Shown here one piece after another: positions 32,081 through 40,335 of a stretch of 52,660 nt of DNA. Numbering within the stretch: the first letter of the stretch is position 1; every line of letters begins with the position of its first letter. Below the pieces are notes generated by a model, which did not search any database, was not told where the DNA came from, and was given only the letters and a program-made list of their open reading frames with translations. The DNA is from CAYNFH01 sp964396385. GTDB lineage: Bacteria > Armatimonadota > Chthonomonadetes > Chthonomonadales > CAJBBX01. The stretch spans positions 1-52,660 of the forward strand of contig CAYNFH010000016.1 in NCBI GenBank assembly GCA_964396385.1, read 5' to 3'. Both the position numbers and the translations under genes were made by a program.

Positions 32081-33157
32081 CTATGCTGTTGTCTTAGCGG
32101 GCTCCGGCGCCGCTGCCTGCGCGACAGCCTGCGCCTGGGGCACGCACCCCTGCGTGTATTCTACCAGTCGGTGCAGCACCTGCAGGGCTCGGCCGTTGTC
32201 GATGAGCCGTCGGGCCAGTGAAAGCCCATCGCGCCAGCTCTCGGCCATGCCGCCCAGCACCAGACCGGCACATGCGTTGATGCAGACCAGGTCGCGGCGC
32301 GGTCCCTGCTCCCCCTTCAGGATCGCCAGCAGGATCTGGGCATTCTCTTCCACGGTCTCGCCACCCCGGAGCTCATGCTCCTCCGCCGGCACAAGGAACA
32401 TCTCGGCAGGGGTGCGGACCTCTGTGCTCACACGTCCATGCTGCAGAACGCTCATGCGGGTCGGCCCAACGGTGGAGATCTCGTCCATTCCGTTCATCCC
32501 GTGGACTACAAACGCCCGCTCACATCCGAGCCGGCCCAGCACCTCCGCCACGATGGGACAGAGCTCCGGGTCAAAGACGCCCACAATCTGGCGGCTCGCG
32601 CCCGCGGGATTCGAGAGCGGCCCCAGTACGTTGAATGCGGTGCGTATTCCCAGCTCCCGGCGCGGCTGCGCCGCGTGCTTCATGGCCGGATGGTGGCTGG
32701 GCGCATACATGAAGCCGATACCTACCGCGTCGATGCAGTCCGCGATCTGCTGCGGGCTGAGCCGCATCTCCACGCCCAGGGCGGCCAGCACGTCGGCGCT
32801 CCCGCACCGGCTGGAGACCGCCCGGTTGCCGTGCTTGGCGACTGCGATGCCGGAGGCCGCCACGACGAGCGCTGCCGCCGTCGAGACGTTGAATGTGTCG
32901 CAGGTGTCCCCGCCCGTGCCGCAAGTATCGATAAGGGGCCGCTTCCGAGGGCTCACCGTCACGGACTTCGCGCGCATGGTCTGCGCGAATCCGGCCAGCT
33001 CATCCGCGGTCTCACCTTTGGTGCGGAGGGCGGCGAACAGTCCCGCGATCTGTATGTGCGTCGCCCGCTCCTCCATGATCTCCGTCATCACCTCCGCGGC
33101 CTCCTCTTGCGTCAGGTTCTCGCGGGTCGTGACCTTGCGCAGCGCATCCTGAATCAT
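32081..33157 (-). CDS. trpD: Anthranilate phosphoribosyltransferase
   Basis: Transfers phosphoribosyl from PRPP to anthranilate. It has 358 residues. IDTCGTGGDTCDTFNVSTAA (PRPP and Mg site) lies near residue 80; KHGNRAVSSRCGSADVLAALG and GPLSNPAGA follow. The C-terminal VPQAQAVAQAAAPEPAKTTA is a low-complexity tail beyond the normal end. The ATG at 33157 has GAGGAG upstream. It is one of several trp genes on this strand separated by palindromes. Confidence 0.97.
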   Translation of the reverse strand: MIQDALRKVTTRENLTQEEAAEVMTEIMEERATHIQIAGLFAALRTKGETADELAGFAQTMRAKSVTVSPRKRPLIDTCGTGGDTCDTFNVSTAAALVVAASGIAVAKHGNRAVSSRCGSADVLAALGVEMRLSPQQIADCIDAVGIGFMYAPSHHPAMKHAAQPRRELGIRTAFNVLGPLSNPAGASRQIVGVFDPELCPIVAEVLGRLGCERAFVVHGMNGMDEISTVGPTRMSVLQHGRVSTEVRTPAEMFLVPAEEHELRGGETVEENAQILLAILKGEQGPRRDLVCINACAGLVLGGMAESWRDGLSLARRLIDNGRALQVLHRLVEYTQGCVPQAQAVAQAAAPEPAKTTA

Positions 33158-33173
33158 GTAGGTCTCCTCGTTG

Positions 33174-33239
33174 AGGTGACGAAGGACGGAAGACCGAAGA
33201 CCGACGGAGCGGATTTCGTCCACCGTCCCCCGTCCTCCG
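33174..33239. repeat. GGACGGA palindrome between the M24 peptidase and trpD
   Basis: GACGAAGGACGGAAGACCGA units, core GGAGCGGATTTCG, then CACCGTCCCCCGTCCTCCG up to the peptidase stop. Same vocabulary as 30490 and 43279. Confidence 0.88.
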
Positions 33240-34343
33240 TCACTGGACTACCACCAACTCCTCCGGAGGCGCGGCGTTCAGGTAGCGCGCCCCCTCCGGG
33301 GTGACTGCGACGATGTTCTCGATCCGGACTCCGAACCGCCCCGGAAGGTAGATGCCCGGCTCGTCGCTGAAGCACATACCCGCCTTGAGGGGTGCGCCAT
33401 TCCCTGCCACGATGTAGGGCGGCTCGTGACCCGAGAGGCCGATGCCGTGACCGGTGCGGTGGATGAAGTAGGCTCCGTACCCAGCCTCGGAGATCACGTC
33501 CCGAGCGGCCGAATCCACCGCTGCGCCTGTTACGCCCGGAGCAATCCGCCGGTAAGCGGCCTGGTGCGCCGCCAGAACGATCTGATAGACCGAAACCGCC
33601 TCGGCATCGGGCGGACCGTACGCGACTGTGCGCGTGATGTCCGAATAGTAGTCGTCCACGATGCAGCCGATGTCCAGGATGACCAGGTCGCCGCGCCCAA
33701 GCCGCCGGCTACCGGGGCTGTGGTGCGGGAGCGCGGTGTGCGGCCCGAAGCAGACGATCGCGAACTCCGGCCTGGTGCCGCGCCGCTTATACGCCTGCGC
33801 AACGGTATCTTGAATGTCCCGCTCGGTGACCCCCTCGCGCAGGTAAGGCAGGGTCTCCTCGTAGACGGCGTCCGTCACCGAGGCGGATCGCGCCAGGGCG
33901 GCGATCTCGTCGGCCGTCTTGACCTCGCGCAGGCGGGCCATCAGCGCACCGGCGGCAACGCAAGGACTGCGCGGGACGAGCCTCTGGAGCGCCAACAGGT
34001 GGACGCTCATCAGCTCGTCATCTATCGCGAGGCCCCGCCCATCCAGGCACCAGTCGGACAGAAGATCCTGCACCGCATCGTACCAGCCGCCGGAATCGCC
34101 CCACCCGAACACGCGGTCGATCCCGGCGGGATTTGCACGGGTCTGCTCCGCGTTGATCTCCGGGACGACGAACGCGGGCTCACCCTCCGCGGGGACGAAG
34201 AGGGCCAGCAGCCGCTCGTGGCCGCTCTCCGCGAATCCGGAGAGATACCGCATCTGGGCCGTGGGCGCGAAGACTGCTCCGCCGAGACCGTCGGCCCTCA
34301 GCTCCTCCTGTATGCGGCGTATGCGGGATGCGTAGTCAGGCAC
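33240..34343 (-). CDS. M24-family metallopeptidase (Xaa-Pro aminopeptidase type)
   Basis: A 367-residue peptidase cleaving N-terminal or proline-linked peptides. Residues 1-130 form the creatinase-like N-terminal domain; 135-360 the pita-bread catalytic domain. Metal ligands: D in VILDIGCIVDDYYSDITR (two Asp, near 225-237), H in HRTGHGIGLSGHE, E in CFSDEPGIYLPG and E in VRIENIVAV. The start ATG at 34343 overlaps the trpG stop by 8 bases, a sign of co-translation with the tryptophan genes, though no metabolic link is known. Confidence 0.93.
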   Translation of the reverse strand: MPDYASRIRRIQEELRADGLGGAVFAPTAQMRYLSGFAESGHERLLALFVPAEGEPAFVVPEINAEQTRANPAGIDRVFGWGDSGGWYDAVQDLLSDWCLDGRGLAIDDELMSVHLLALQRLVPRSPCVAAGALMARLREVKTADEIAALARSASVTDAVYEETLPYLREGVTERDIQDTVAQAYKRRGTRPEFAIVCFGPHTALPHHSPGSRRLGRGDLVILDIGCIVDDYYSDITRTVAYGPPDAEAVSVYQIVLAAHQAAYRRIAPGVTGAAVDSAARDVISEAGYGAYFIHRTGHGIGLSGHEPPYIVAGNGAPLKAGMCFSDEPGIYLPGRFGVRIENIVAVTPEGARYLNAAPPEELVVVQ

Positions 34344-34899
34344 CTACCCAGTTCCTTAGCAGGTCCTTGCCGGCGGAGGTCATGATCGATTCCGGGTGGA
34401 ATTGGACCCCCTCCACAGGGTGCTCGCGGTGGCGGACCCCCATCACTTCGCCCTCCTCCGTCTCGGCCGTGATCTCCAGGCAATCCGGCATGGTTTCACG
34501 CCGGACCACCAGCGAATGGTAGCGGGTCGCCTCAAGGGGGCTGGGCAGGCCGCGGAACACGCCCGCGCCGTTGTGCCGGATCTGGGATGTCTTCCCGTGC
34601 AGCACCCGGTAGTTGCGGATGACCTCCCCGCCGTAAGCCTGGCCGATGCTCTGATGGCCCAGGCAGACGCCCAGGATGGGAATCTCCGCGCCGAACCGCT
34701 CGATGATGGGGACGGAGCAGCCGGCCTCGCTGGGGGTGCACGGGCCCGGCGAGATGAGGATCCGGGAGGGCCGCATCTCCACGATCTCGTCCAGCGTCAC
34801 CTTGTCATTACGGCGCACGACCAGCTCCTGGCCCATCTCGCCGAGGTACTGGACCAGGTTGAAGGTAAAGCTATCGTAGTTATCGATGACCAGGATCAC
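34336..34899 (-). CDS. trpG: Anthranilate synthase component II (glutamine amidotransferase)
   Basis: Supplies ammonia from glutamine to TrpE (and possibly to PabB in folate synthesis). It has 187 residues. The class I triad is present: Cys in GVCLGHQSIG (near 78), His and Glu in VQFHPESIMT (near 168). ISPGPCTPSEAG and RYHSLVV are typical. The gene is 3.2 kb away from trpE on the same strand, an arrangement in which the two partners are not adjacent. Confidence 0.96.
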   Translation of the reverse strand: MILVIDNYDSFTFNLVQYLGEMGQELVVRRNDKVTLDEIVEMRPSRILISPGPCTPSEAGCSVPIIERFGAEIPILGVCLGHQSIGQAYGGEVIRNYRVLHGKTSQIRHNGAGVFRGLPSPLEATRYHSLVVRRETMPDCLEITAETEEGEVMGVRHREHPVEGVQFHPESIMTSAGKDLLRNWVGA

Positions 34900-34999
34900 G
34901 GCGGGGCTTCCATCCAGCGGGCGCCAGAACGCGCTGTAGCGGTCTTATTATCCCCCGTCTCGGTGGATTCCTTCGGTAGGACGGGTGGCCCAGGCAGAA

Positions 35000-35026
35000 C
35001 CGGCCCGCGGGATGCCCGCGGGCCGG
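35000..35026 (-). terminator. Perfect hairpin after the TPR gene
   Basis: CCGGCCCGCGGG and its exact complement separated by only ATG, about 29 bases after the TPR stop and upstream of trpG. The stem is strong but no T run follows, so it may be a terminator or an mRNA-stability structure. Confidence 0.65.
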
Positions 35027-35054
35027 TGAGAGAGTTCTACAATCGGTTGATGCG

Positions 35055-36158
35055 TTACGGGTTGCGGCGCCGCCGTGGGCCCCGAGGCGGCGTAGTGGTC
35101 ATGTTTTGTGACGAAGCCGCGTCCAGGCCGAGGGGCTGCACAAGCTGCTGCGCCATGCTGGGGTCCAGGCGCCGCAGAGTCTCATACTCCTGCCGCGCGC
35201 CCGCCGCGTCCCTCATGCCGATGTAAGCGCTCGCCAGGCCAAAGTGCAGGTTCGCATCGTTGGGATGGTTCTGCAGCGCCCGGCGGTAGGCGGCCGCCGC
35301 ACGCCGGGGCTCGTGAAGCTGCATATAGATAGCGCCCAGGTTCGCCTGCGCGCCCGGGTAGTCCGACCGCTGGCGCACCACCTCCCGCATCTCCCCTTCA
35401 GCTTCCTGGTACTGTCCAGATTGGGCCAGCGCCGCTGCCAGGCCGTAGTGCGCCTCCACCAGATTCGGGTTCGTCGCCAGCGCCTGGCGGTAGGCCGCTA
35501 CCGCATCCGCCTGGCGGCCCGGCATGTGCGCATACGCCGTAGCCAGCCCGAACTGCGCCATCCCATTCAGCTCGTTGTGGGTGTCCAGCCGGGCCGCCTC
35601 CTCAAAGTGGTGCACAGCCTCGTCGTACTGGCCCGCGCGGGTGAGCGCCGCGCCGAGGTTGTAGTGCGCCCGCGCGTTGTTCGGGCTGAGCTGAGCGGCA
35701 TGCTGAAAGTGCTCCCGGGCCTCGTCCATCCGGCCCATGCGGGCCAGGGCAGCTCCCAGGTTGATGTGCGCCTGCACGTTGTTGGGGTCTTCCCGAATGG
35801 CATCCTGATAGGCTACCGCCGCGTCGGCGTCCCGGTTGCGGCGCTCGTAAGCCGCGCCCGCCAGTACGAACGCCTTCGCCCTCTCCGTCTTGCGCAGGCG
35901 GACCGCCCCGATGGCATCCAGCGCCTCTTGCGGTTGGTTGTCGCGGATGGAGGCCTCCACCAGCTCATCGTAGGTCTCGATCTTCTGGGGTTTGCGCCGG
36001 AGCGAGTCGCGGAAGTCCTTGACCGCCTCCGCGTACCGGCCGGCCTGCATCGCATCGATGCCCTTGTTGTATAGCTTGTCGCCTTCGTCTGCGCGCGCGG
36101 GGGCGGCCGCCGCAAGGCCGAGTATAAGAGCCAGTCCCAGCGATTCTATCCGCCTCAT
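35055..36158 (-). CDS. Secreted TPR protein
   Basis: A 367-residue protein with a signal peptide (LGLALILGLAAAAPARA, residues 6-22) and about nine tetratricopeptide repeats over residues 25-340, such as AVAYQDAIREDPNNVQAHIN, LGAALARMGRMDEAREHF and AAAYRRALQNHPNDANLHFG. The basic tail PPRGPRRRRNP closes it. Periplasmic or extracytoplasmic scaffold; partner unknown. It lies between PhzF and trpG. Confidence 0.85.
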   Translation of the reverse strand: MRRIESLGLALILGLAAAAPARADEGDKLYNKGIDAMQAGRYAEAVKDFRDSLRRKPQKIETYDELVEASIRDNQPQEALDAIGAVRLRKTERAKAFVLAGAAYERRNRDADAAVAYQDAIREDPNNVQAHINLGAALARMGRMDEAREHFQHAAQLSPNNARAHYNLGAALTRAGQYDEAVHHFEEAARLDTHNELNGMAQFGLATAYAHMPGRQADAVAAYRQALATNPNLVEAHYGLAAALAQSGQYQEAEGEMREVVRQRSDYPGAQANLGAIYMQLHEPRRAAAAYRRALQNHPNDANLHFGLASAYIGMRDAAGARQEYETLRRLDPSMAQQLVQPLGLDAASSQNMTTTPPRGPRRRRNP

Positions 36159-36248
36159 TCCTCTCTCCTTGGGGCACTGCGTCGGTTACACACCTAGCAA
36201 CGACCAAGCGTGCAAGACGTGTGCCAACGGGCGGACGGGGCCAAACGT

Positions 36249-36298
36249 GTTCAGGTGTTCAGGCTGGAGTCGGTCCGTCCTCCGTCACCCGTCCACCA
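36249..36298. repeat. Mixed-arm element between PhzF and the TPR gene region
   Basis: GTGTTCAGGTGTTCAGG, core TGGAGTCGGTC, then CGTCCTCCGTCACCCGTCC up to the PhzF stop. The two arms belong to different unit families (GTGTTCAG and GGACGGA). The rest of 36159-36248 has no gene. Confidence 0.8.
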
Positions 36299-37095
36299 TC
36301 AAGTCTTCAGGACGCCAGAGAGGACGGTAACAGCCTGGCCGACGAGGAGCACGCGGTCGCCCTTCACGCGGACACCGATGACGCCGCCGCGCGCCGATAC
36401 CTGGAGTCCCGTCATCTCGCTCTTACCGAGCTTGCCCTGCCAGTACGGCCCGAGGCAGCAGTGGGAGGAGCCTGTGGCGGGATCCTCGTTCACGCCCACT
36501 GCCGGACAGAAGAAGCGGCTCACGAAGTCGTACCCGGCATGGTCCGCCGTGGCCGTCACAATGACGCCGCGGGTCTGGATGCCTCTCAACCGCGGGAAGT
36601 CCGGGTGCATCTCGCGCACCTCCGCCGCCGACCTCACCGCGACCAGGTAGTCGAACTTGCTGCGCCGTACGTAGACGGGGTCCGCGCCGAGCGCCTCGAC
36701 GAGCCCGGGCGGAGGCTCCGCCTCAGTTGGGGGTGTGGCGGGGAAGTCCAGCGCAATCCAGCCATCCTGTTCCCGAGTTGCCGTCAGCAGACCGCTACGC
36801 GTTGAGAATCGCGCCGGAGCGTCCGCGGAAGCCGGCCGGTCTCCCACAGCACGTGCGCGCTGGCGAGAGTCGCGTGGCCGCAGAGGTCTACCTCCACGCT
36901 CGGAGTGAACCAGCGGAGGCTGTATCCCTCTGGGCGCGGAAGCAGGAACGCCGTTTCGGAGAGGTTCATCTCATTGCCGACGCGCTGCATCCAGCCGTCG
37001 TCTACCGGGCCATCCAGGATACATACGGCCGCCGGGTTGCCGCCGAAGGGTCGGTCGGTGAACGCGTCAACGTGGTAGATAGCGTAATCGGCCAT
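36299..37095 (-). pseudogene. PhzF-family protein, split by one frameshift
   Basis: An isomerase-fold protein of the phenazine-biosynthesis F family. The N-terminal half (ATG 37095) reads HVDAFTDRPFGGNPAAVC and NLSETAFLL with the catalytic-type Glu, up to ASAHVLWETGRLP; the frame then breaks and continues in another frame as ADAPARFSTRSGLL through VNEDPATGSSHCCLGPYW. Adding one base near 36826-36828 restores a single protein of about 265 residues, the usual family length. This is either a real inactivating deletion or an assembly error in a C/G-rich stretch; no other damage is seen, which favours error or a recent event. Confidence 0.8.
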
Positions 37096-37102
37096 ATCTC
37101 TG

Positions 37103-37144
37103 CCTGAATCCGTCCGGCATCCGTCTCCAGTCCTCCGTCGTCTC
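37103..37144. repeat. Single-arm CCGTC element between RidA and PhzF
   Basis: CTGAATCCGTCCGGCATCCG followed by CCAGTCCTCCGTCGTCTC next to the RidA stop (37145-37147). Confidence 0.65.
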
Positions 37145-37534
37145 TCAGTCGCTCACAATCGCGTCTACCTCGATCTCCACCAGCATAGCCGGATCGATGA
37201 GGCGGGTCACCTCCACCATGCTGGTGGCGGGACGGATGGCTCCAAACACCTCGCCGTGGGCGCGGCCAACCGCCTCCCACTCCGCGATGTTGGTGACGTA
37301 GATACGGGTACGTACCACGTCCTTGAGCTCCGCTCCGGCCGCCTTCAGCGCCCGCTCCAGGTTTCGAAGCGTCTGCCGGGTCTGCGCGTACGCGTCCCCC
37401 ACCCCGACGACTTTGCCCTGCTCGTCTGTCGCCGTGGTGCCGGAGACCGCGACCACCTGCCCCAACCGCACCGCGCGTGAGTATCCTACAATCGGCTCCC
37501 ACTGCGTCCCCGAGCTGACATTCCGCCGCATCAT
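37145..37534 (-). CDS. RidA family protein (reactive imine/enamine deaminase type)
   Basis: A 129-residue YjgF/YER057c/UK114 protein. RidA members hydrolyse 2-aminoacrylate and similar enamines released by PLP enzymes; other members have other roles. Motifs: GYSRAVRLGQVVAVSGTTAT at the N-terminus, DAYAQTRQTLRNLERALKAA in the helix, and DVVRTRIYVTNI with the key Arg, then ATSMVEVTRLIDPAMLVEIE. The start is one of two adjacent ATG codons (37534 or 37531). Location among trp genes fits protection around PLP chemistry, but this is only suggestive. Confidence 0.9.
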   Translation of the reverse strand: MMRRNVSSGTQWEPIVGYSRAVRLGQVVAVSGTTATDEQGKVVGVGDAYAQTRQTLRNLERALKAAGAELKDVVRTRIYVTNIAEWEAVGRAHGEVFGAIRPATSMVEVTRLIDPAMLVEIEVDAIVSD

Positions 37535-37545
37535 GTTTTGAACCT

Positions 37546-37616
37546 GACCGCCGACTGACGACAGAAGACTGACGACTGGCGACTGATTCCGTCCGTCATC
37601 CGTCTCCCGTCTCCCG
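37546..37616. repeat. Mixed-arm element between the VOC gene and RidA
   Basis: GACCGCCGACTGACGACAGA and AGACTGACGACTGGCGACTG units, core GATTCCGTCCG, then CATCCGTCTCCCGTCTCCCG up to the VOC stop. Confidence 0.8.
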
Positions 37617-38000
37617 TCATGAGTAGATCCCAATCTCATACCCATCTGGGTCGAGCAGCGAGAACTCGGTGTAGTCCTCCTCCTCGTCGTGGGTAATGTT
37701 GCGGAGAATCTCCACGCCGGACGCACGGAGGCGGTCGTACTCCGCCCGGGCGTCGTCAACTTCAAAGTAGAGCCGCAGGCCGACCCCGCGCTGGTTGGCG
37801 GCGAGCGCCTCGAGCTGGTAAGGCTCCTCGCGCGAAGCCTCCGATACCAGGAAGAGGCTCACCTCCTCCCGCTCCAGGGCCGCAAACTCCGGGGCACCCT
37901 CCGGGTCCGAGTGCGTGATGCTGAAGCCGAGCCGCTCCGTGTAGAACCGTACGGCCCGCTCCATCTCCTTCACCGTAAGCTGAGGAACCACTGTAAACAT
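37617..38000 (-). CDS. VOC-superfamily protein (glyoxalase/dioxygenase fold)
   Basis: A 127-residue vicinal oxygen chelate domain protein. MERAVRFYTERLGFSI near residue 12 and FEVDDARAEYDRLRASGVEI near 80 are typical, ending DPDGYEIGIYS. The first metal-ligand position carries Gln (PQLTVKE) and the last Glu (GYEIGI), but the set is incomplete, so metal binding is uncertain. It could be a resistance protein, a glyoxalase relative or a dioxygenase; context gives no clue. Confidence 0.85.
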   Translation of the reverse strand: MFTVVPQLTVKEMERAVRFYTERLGFSITHSDPEGAPEFAALEREEVSLFLVSEASREEPYQLEALAANQRGVGLRLYFEVDDARAEYDRLRASGVEILRNITHDEEEDYTEFSLLDPDGYEIGIYS

Positions 38001-38039
38001 TCGGCTCTACGCCCGCCCTTCGCCAGGGGATTGGGAGTT

Positions 38040-38068
38040 CGCCTCACCCATCACCTCTCACCTCTCAC
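38040..38068. repeat. Single-arm (CTCACCT)n element between trpE and the VOC gene
   Basis: CGCCTCACCCATCACCTCTC and more CTCACCT units end at the trpE stop (38069-38071). The partner arm is missing. Confidence 0.7.
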
Positions 38069-39560
38069 CTACTCCAATCCCATCTCCGCCATCTCGACGG
38101 CGGACATGACGGCGCGCGACTTGTTGACCGACTCCTGATACTCCAGCGCCGGCACGGAGTCCGCCACCACCCCTCCGCCGGCCTGCACGTAGACGGTTTC
38201 GTTCTGCACCAGCGCGGTGCGGATGGCAATGGCGAAGTCCATGTCGCCGTTGAAGCTGAAGTAGCCAACCGCGCCTCCGTACAGGCCGCGACGCGTCGGC
38301 TCCAGCTCTTCGATTATCTCCATCGCCCGCACCTTGGGCGCGCCGGTAAGCGTGCCGGCCGGGAAGCTGGCCCGCAGCACGTCGAACACCTCGCGGTCCT
38401 TGGCCAGCCTGCCGGTAACGTTAGAGACGATGTGCATAACGTGGGAGTATCGCTCGATCACCATCAGCTCGTCGACCCGCACGGTACCGTACTCCGCGAC
38501 CCGGCCCACGTCGTTGCGTCCGAGGTCCACGAGCATGATGTGCTCTGCCCGCTCCTTTTCGTCCGCGAGCAGCTCCTCCGCCAGCTCCGCGTCCGATTCC
38601 GGAGTCTGGCCCCGCGGCCTGGTGCCCGCGATGGGCCGGAGCGTTACGGTGTGGCCCTCCAGCGTGACCAGTATCTCCGGCGAGGAACCCACCACCTGCT
38701 TACCACCCAGGTCCAGATAGTACATGTATGGCGACGGGTTGACGGAGCGCAGGGNNNNNNNNNNGGGCGCGGTAGACCTCGAACGGATGCGCCTTGAGCG
38801 TCACGGAGAACCGCTCCGACGGCACCACCTGGAAAGCATCGCCCGCCGCGATGTACTCCTTGCACCGCTCCACCATGCTCTCGTAGTGTTCGCGGGTCAT
38901 GTTGCAGGTGGGCTTAGGGGCGCGGCCGGAGCCGGGCCGGGTCAGCTCTCGTCCGGGCGCGCGCAGCCGCGAGATGAGCGCCTCGATGCGCTCGGCCGCC
39001 CCATCGTAGGCCGCGGCGGGATCCTTTCCCACCCTGGCGATGCAGAGCGCCTTCACGCGGTGCTTGACGTGGTCGAAAATGAGGAGCGCGTCGGTAAAGA
39101 GGAAGTAGGCGTCCTCCACCTGGAGGTCGTCCACCGTGTCGTCCGGCAGGTCCTCGAAGAAGCGGACGATGTCGTAGGAGAGGAACCCGACGGCCCCGCC
39201 ACAGAACGGAGGTAGGCCCGGTGTCTCCACATAACGGTATCGGGAGAGCATCCCTTTAAGGAGCGTGAGGGCGTCCGCGCCCTCCGGGATGGGCTCCGAC
39301 CGCTCCACTCCGGATTCAGAGATGAAGGCCGTTCTGCCCTTGGACCGGAACGTGAGGAACGGATCGCTGCCCAGAAAGGAGTACCGGCCGAGGCGCTCGC
39401 CGCCCTCCACGCTCTCCAGCAGGAACGCCCCGGCCTCTCCTGCAATCTTCTCGAACGCGGACACGGGCGTGAGCCTGTCCGCCAGGATTTCGCGGTAGAC
39501 GGGGATCAGGTCGCCCTCGCGGGCGGACGCCAGAAACTCATCGCGAGCAGGGGTGAGCAT
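38069..39560 (-). CDS. trpE: Anthranilate synthase component I (contains an assembly gap)
   Basis: Converts chorismate to anthranilate using ammonia from TrpG. About 493 residues when the gap is closed. The feedback-site motif LLESVEGG is near residue 48, and the chorismate-binding C-terminal half shows VGSSPEILV, IAGTRPRGQTP, LVDLGRNDVGRVA, FPAGTLTGAPKVRA, and YGGAVGYFSFNGDMDFAIAI. The N run at 38755 breaks the frame after HPFEVYRA; if the contig ends overlap by CCC, the sequence continues as LRSVNPSPYMYYL, exactly as expected. A good promoter lies upstream (39593), and no leader peptide or attenuator is visible. Confidence 0.96.
38755..38764. other. Assembly gap (10 N) inside trpE
   Basis: The flanks share CCC and can be merged to give an intact TrpE frame, so little or no sequence is missing. 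Confidence 0.95.
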
Positions 39561-39592
39561 GGTCTTGTGGGCAGCCTCGGCGAAAGTTGCCC

Positions 39593-39621
39593 ATTATAAC
39601 ACAAGCGGGGTTCTGGAGCAA
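39593..39621 (-). promoter_or_regulatory. Promoter of trpE
   Basis: On the minus strand TTGCTC (39616-39621) and a perfect TATAAT (39593-39598) are spaced 17 bases, about 33 bases before the trpE ATG. Confidence 0.7.
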
Positions 39622-39625
39622 AAAC

Positions 39626-39706
39626 TGACGCGGCGACGCGGCGATTCCCGGGTCCGGCCCCTCGACTCTAGACTCTCGACTCAGGAATCGCCCCCTCGCC
39701 GCGTCA
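39626..39706. repeat. Palindrome between the zinc-ribbon gene and trpE
   Basis: TGACGCGGCGACGCGGCGAT pairs with ATCGCCCCCTCGCCGCGTCA; the centre is CCGGGTCCGG plus a CTCGACTCTAGACTCTCGAC array. The outer end is the stop codon of the zinc-ribbon gene. Confidence 0.85.
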
Positions 39707-40210
39707 CTCCCCTCCCAGCCCGCCGCCTCCCATGCCGCCGAGCCCGCCGGCGCGGCCGGCCTGCGCCTTGAGCGCGCCGAGCGCCATCTGGAAGTACTCG
39801 CGCATACCCAGTAGGCTCACCACGAGGAGGAGGAAGTGCGCGATAGAAGAAACGATGCTCCAGAGCAGGCAGATCCGCCCGACCTCCTGCCGGCGCCGGT
39901 CATCGCACATCATGAACGCGAGGCCGATGGGTATCCCGAAGTAGGGGAAGAGAAGGCCCAGCCAGACGGCCGCCGCATTGGCGGTCCGCGGATTGCCTGT
40001 CGTCGAGGCCACTGCCGTCGCCGCGGCGGCGGTGTAGCCGGCAAACCGCTCCCCCACCCCGGGCGTGGCCTGAGGACGGACAGGAGCGGGCGCGGACACC
40101 GGCTGCGCCGCGGGAGCGCCCTGAAGTGGCGTGCCGCACTTCCAGCAGGCTGTTACGGTGTCAAAGTTGTTCGCGCCACAGCGCGGGCACGTGGTGCGCC
40201 CTCCGCCCAT
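39704..40210 (-). CDS. Zinc-ribbon membrane protein
   Basis: A 168-residue protein. An N-terminal zinc ribbon (CPRCGANNFDTVTACWKCG) is followed by a Pro/Ala linker, two or three hydrophobic segments (AVWLGLLFPYFGIPIGLAFMM and ICLLWSIVSSIAHFLLLVV) and a glycine-rich end GGLGGMGGGGLGGE. Function unknown; small proteins of this form are frequent in high-GC bacteria. Its start is the ATG at 40210, divergent from the Gfo/Idh-like gene. Confidence 0.75.
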   Translation of the reverse strand: MGGGRTTCPRCGANNFDTVTACWKCGTPLQGAPAAQPVSAPAPVRPQATPGVGERFAGYTAAAATAVASTTGNPRTANAAAVWLGLLFPYFGIPIGLAFMMCDDRRRQEVGRICLLWSIVSSIAHFLLLVVSLLGMREYFQMALGALKAQAGRAGGLGGMGGGGLGGE

Positions 40211-40335
40211 AAAGTCCCGTCCCTTCCATGCGCGAATTCTGCGGCCCGGCAGCGCATTCCTCCGATATAGAGGATGTTCTGGCCTGTATGAGGGAACATG
40301 GAGAGCGTAGAAACGTATGTGTCGCTATCCATTCT

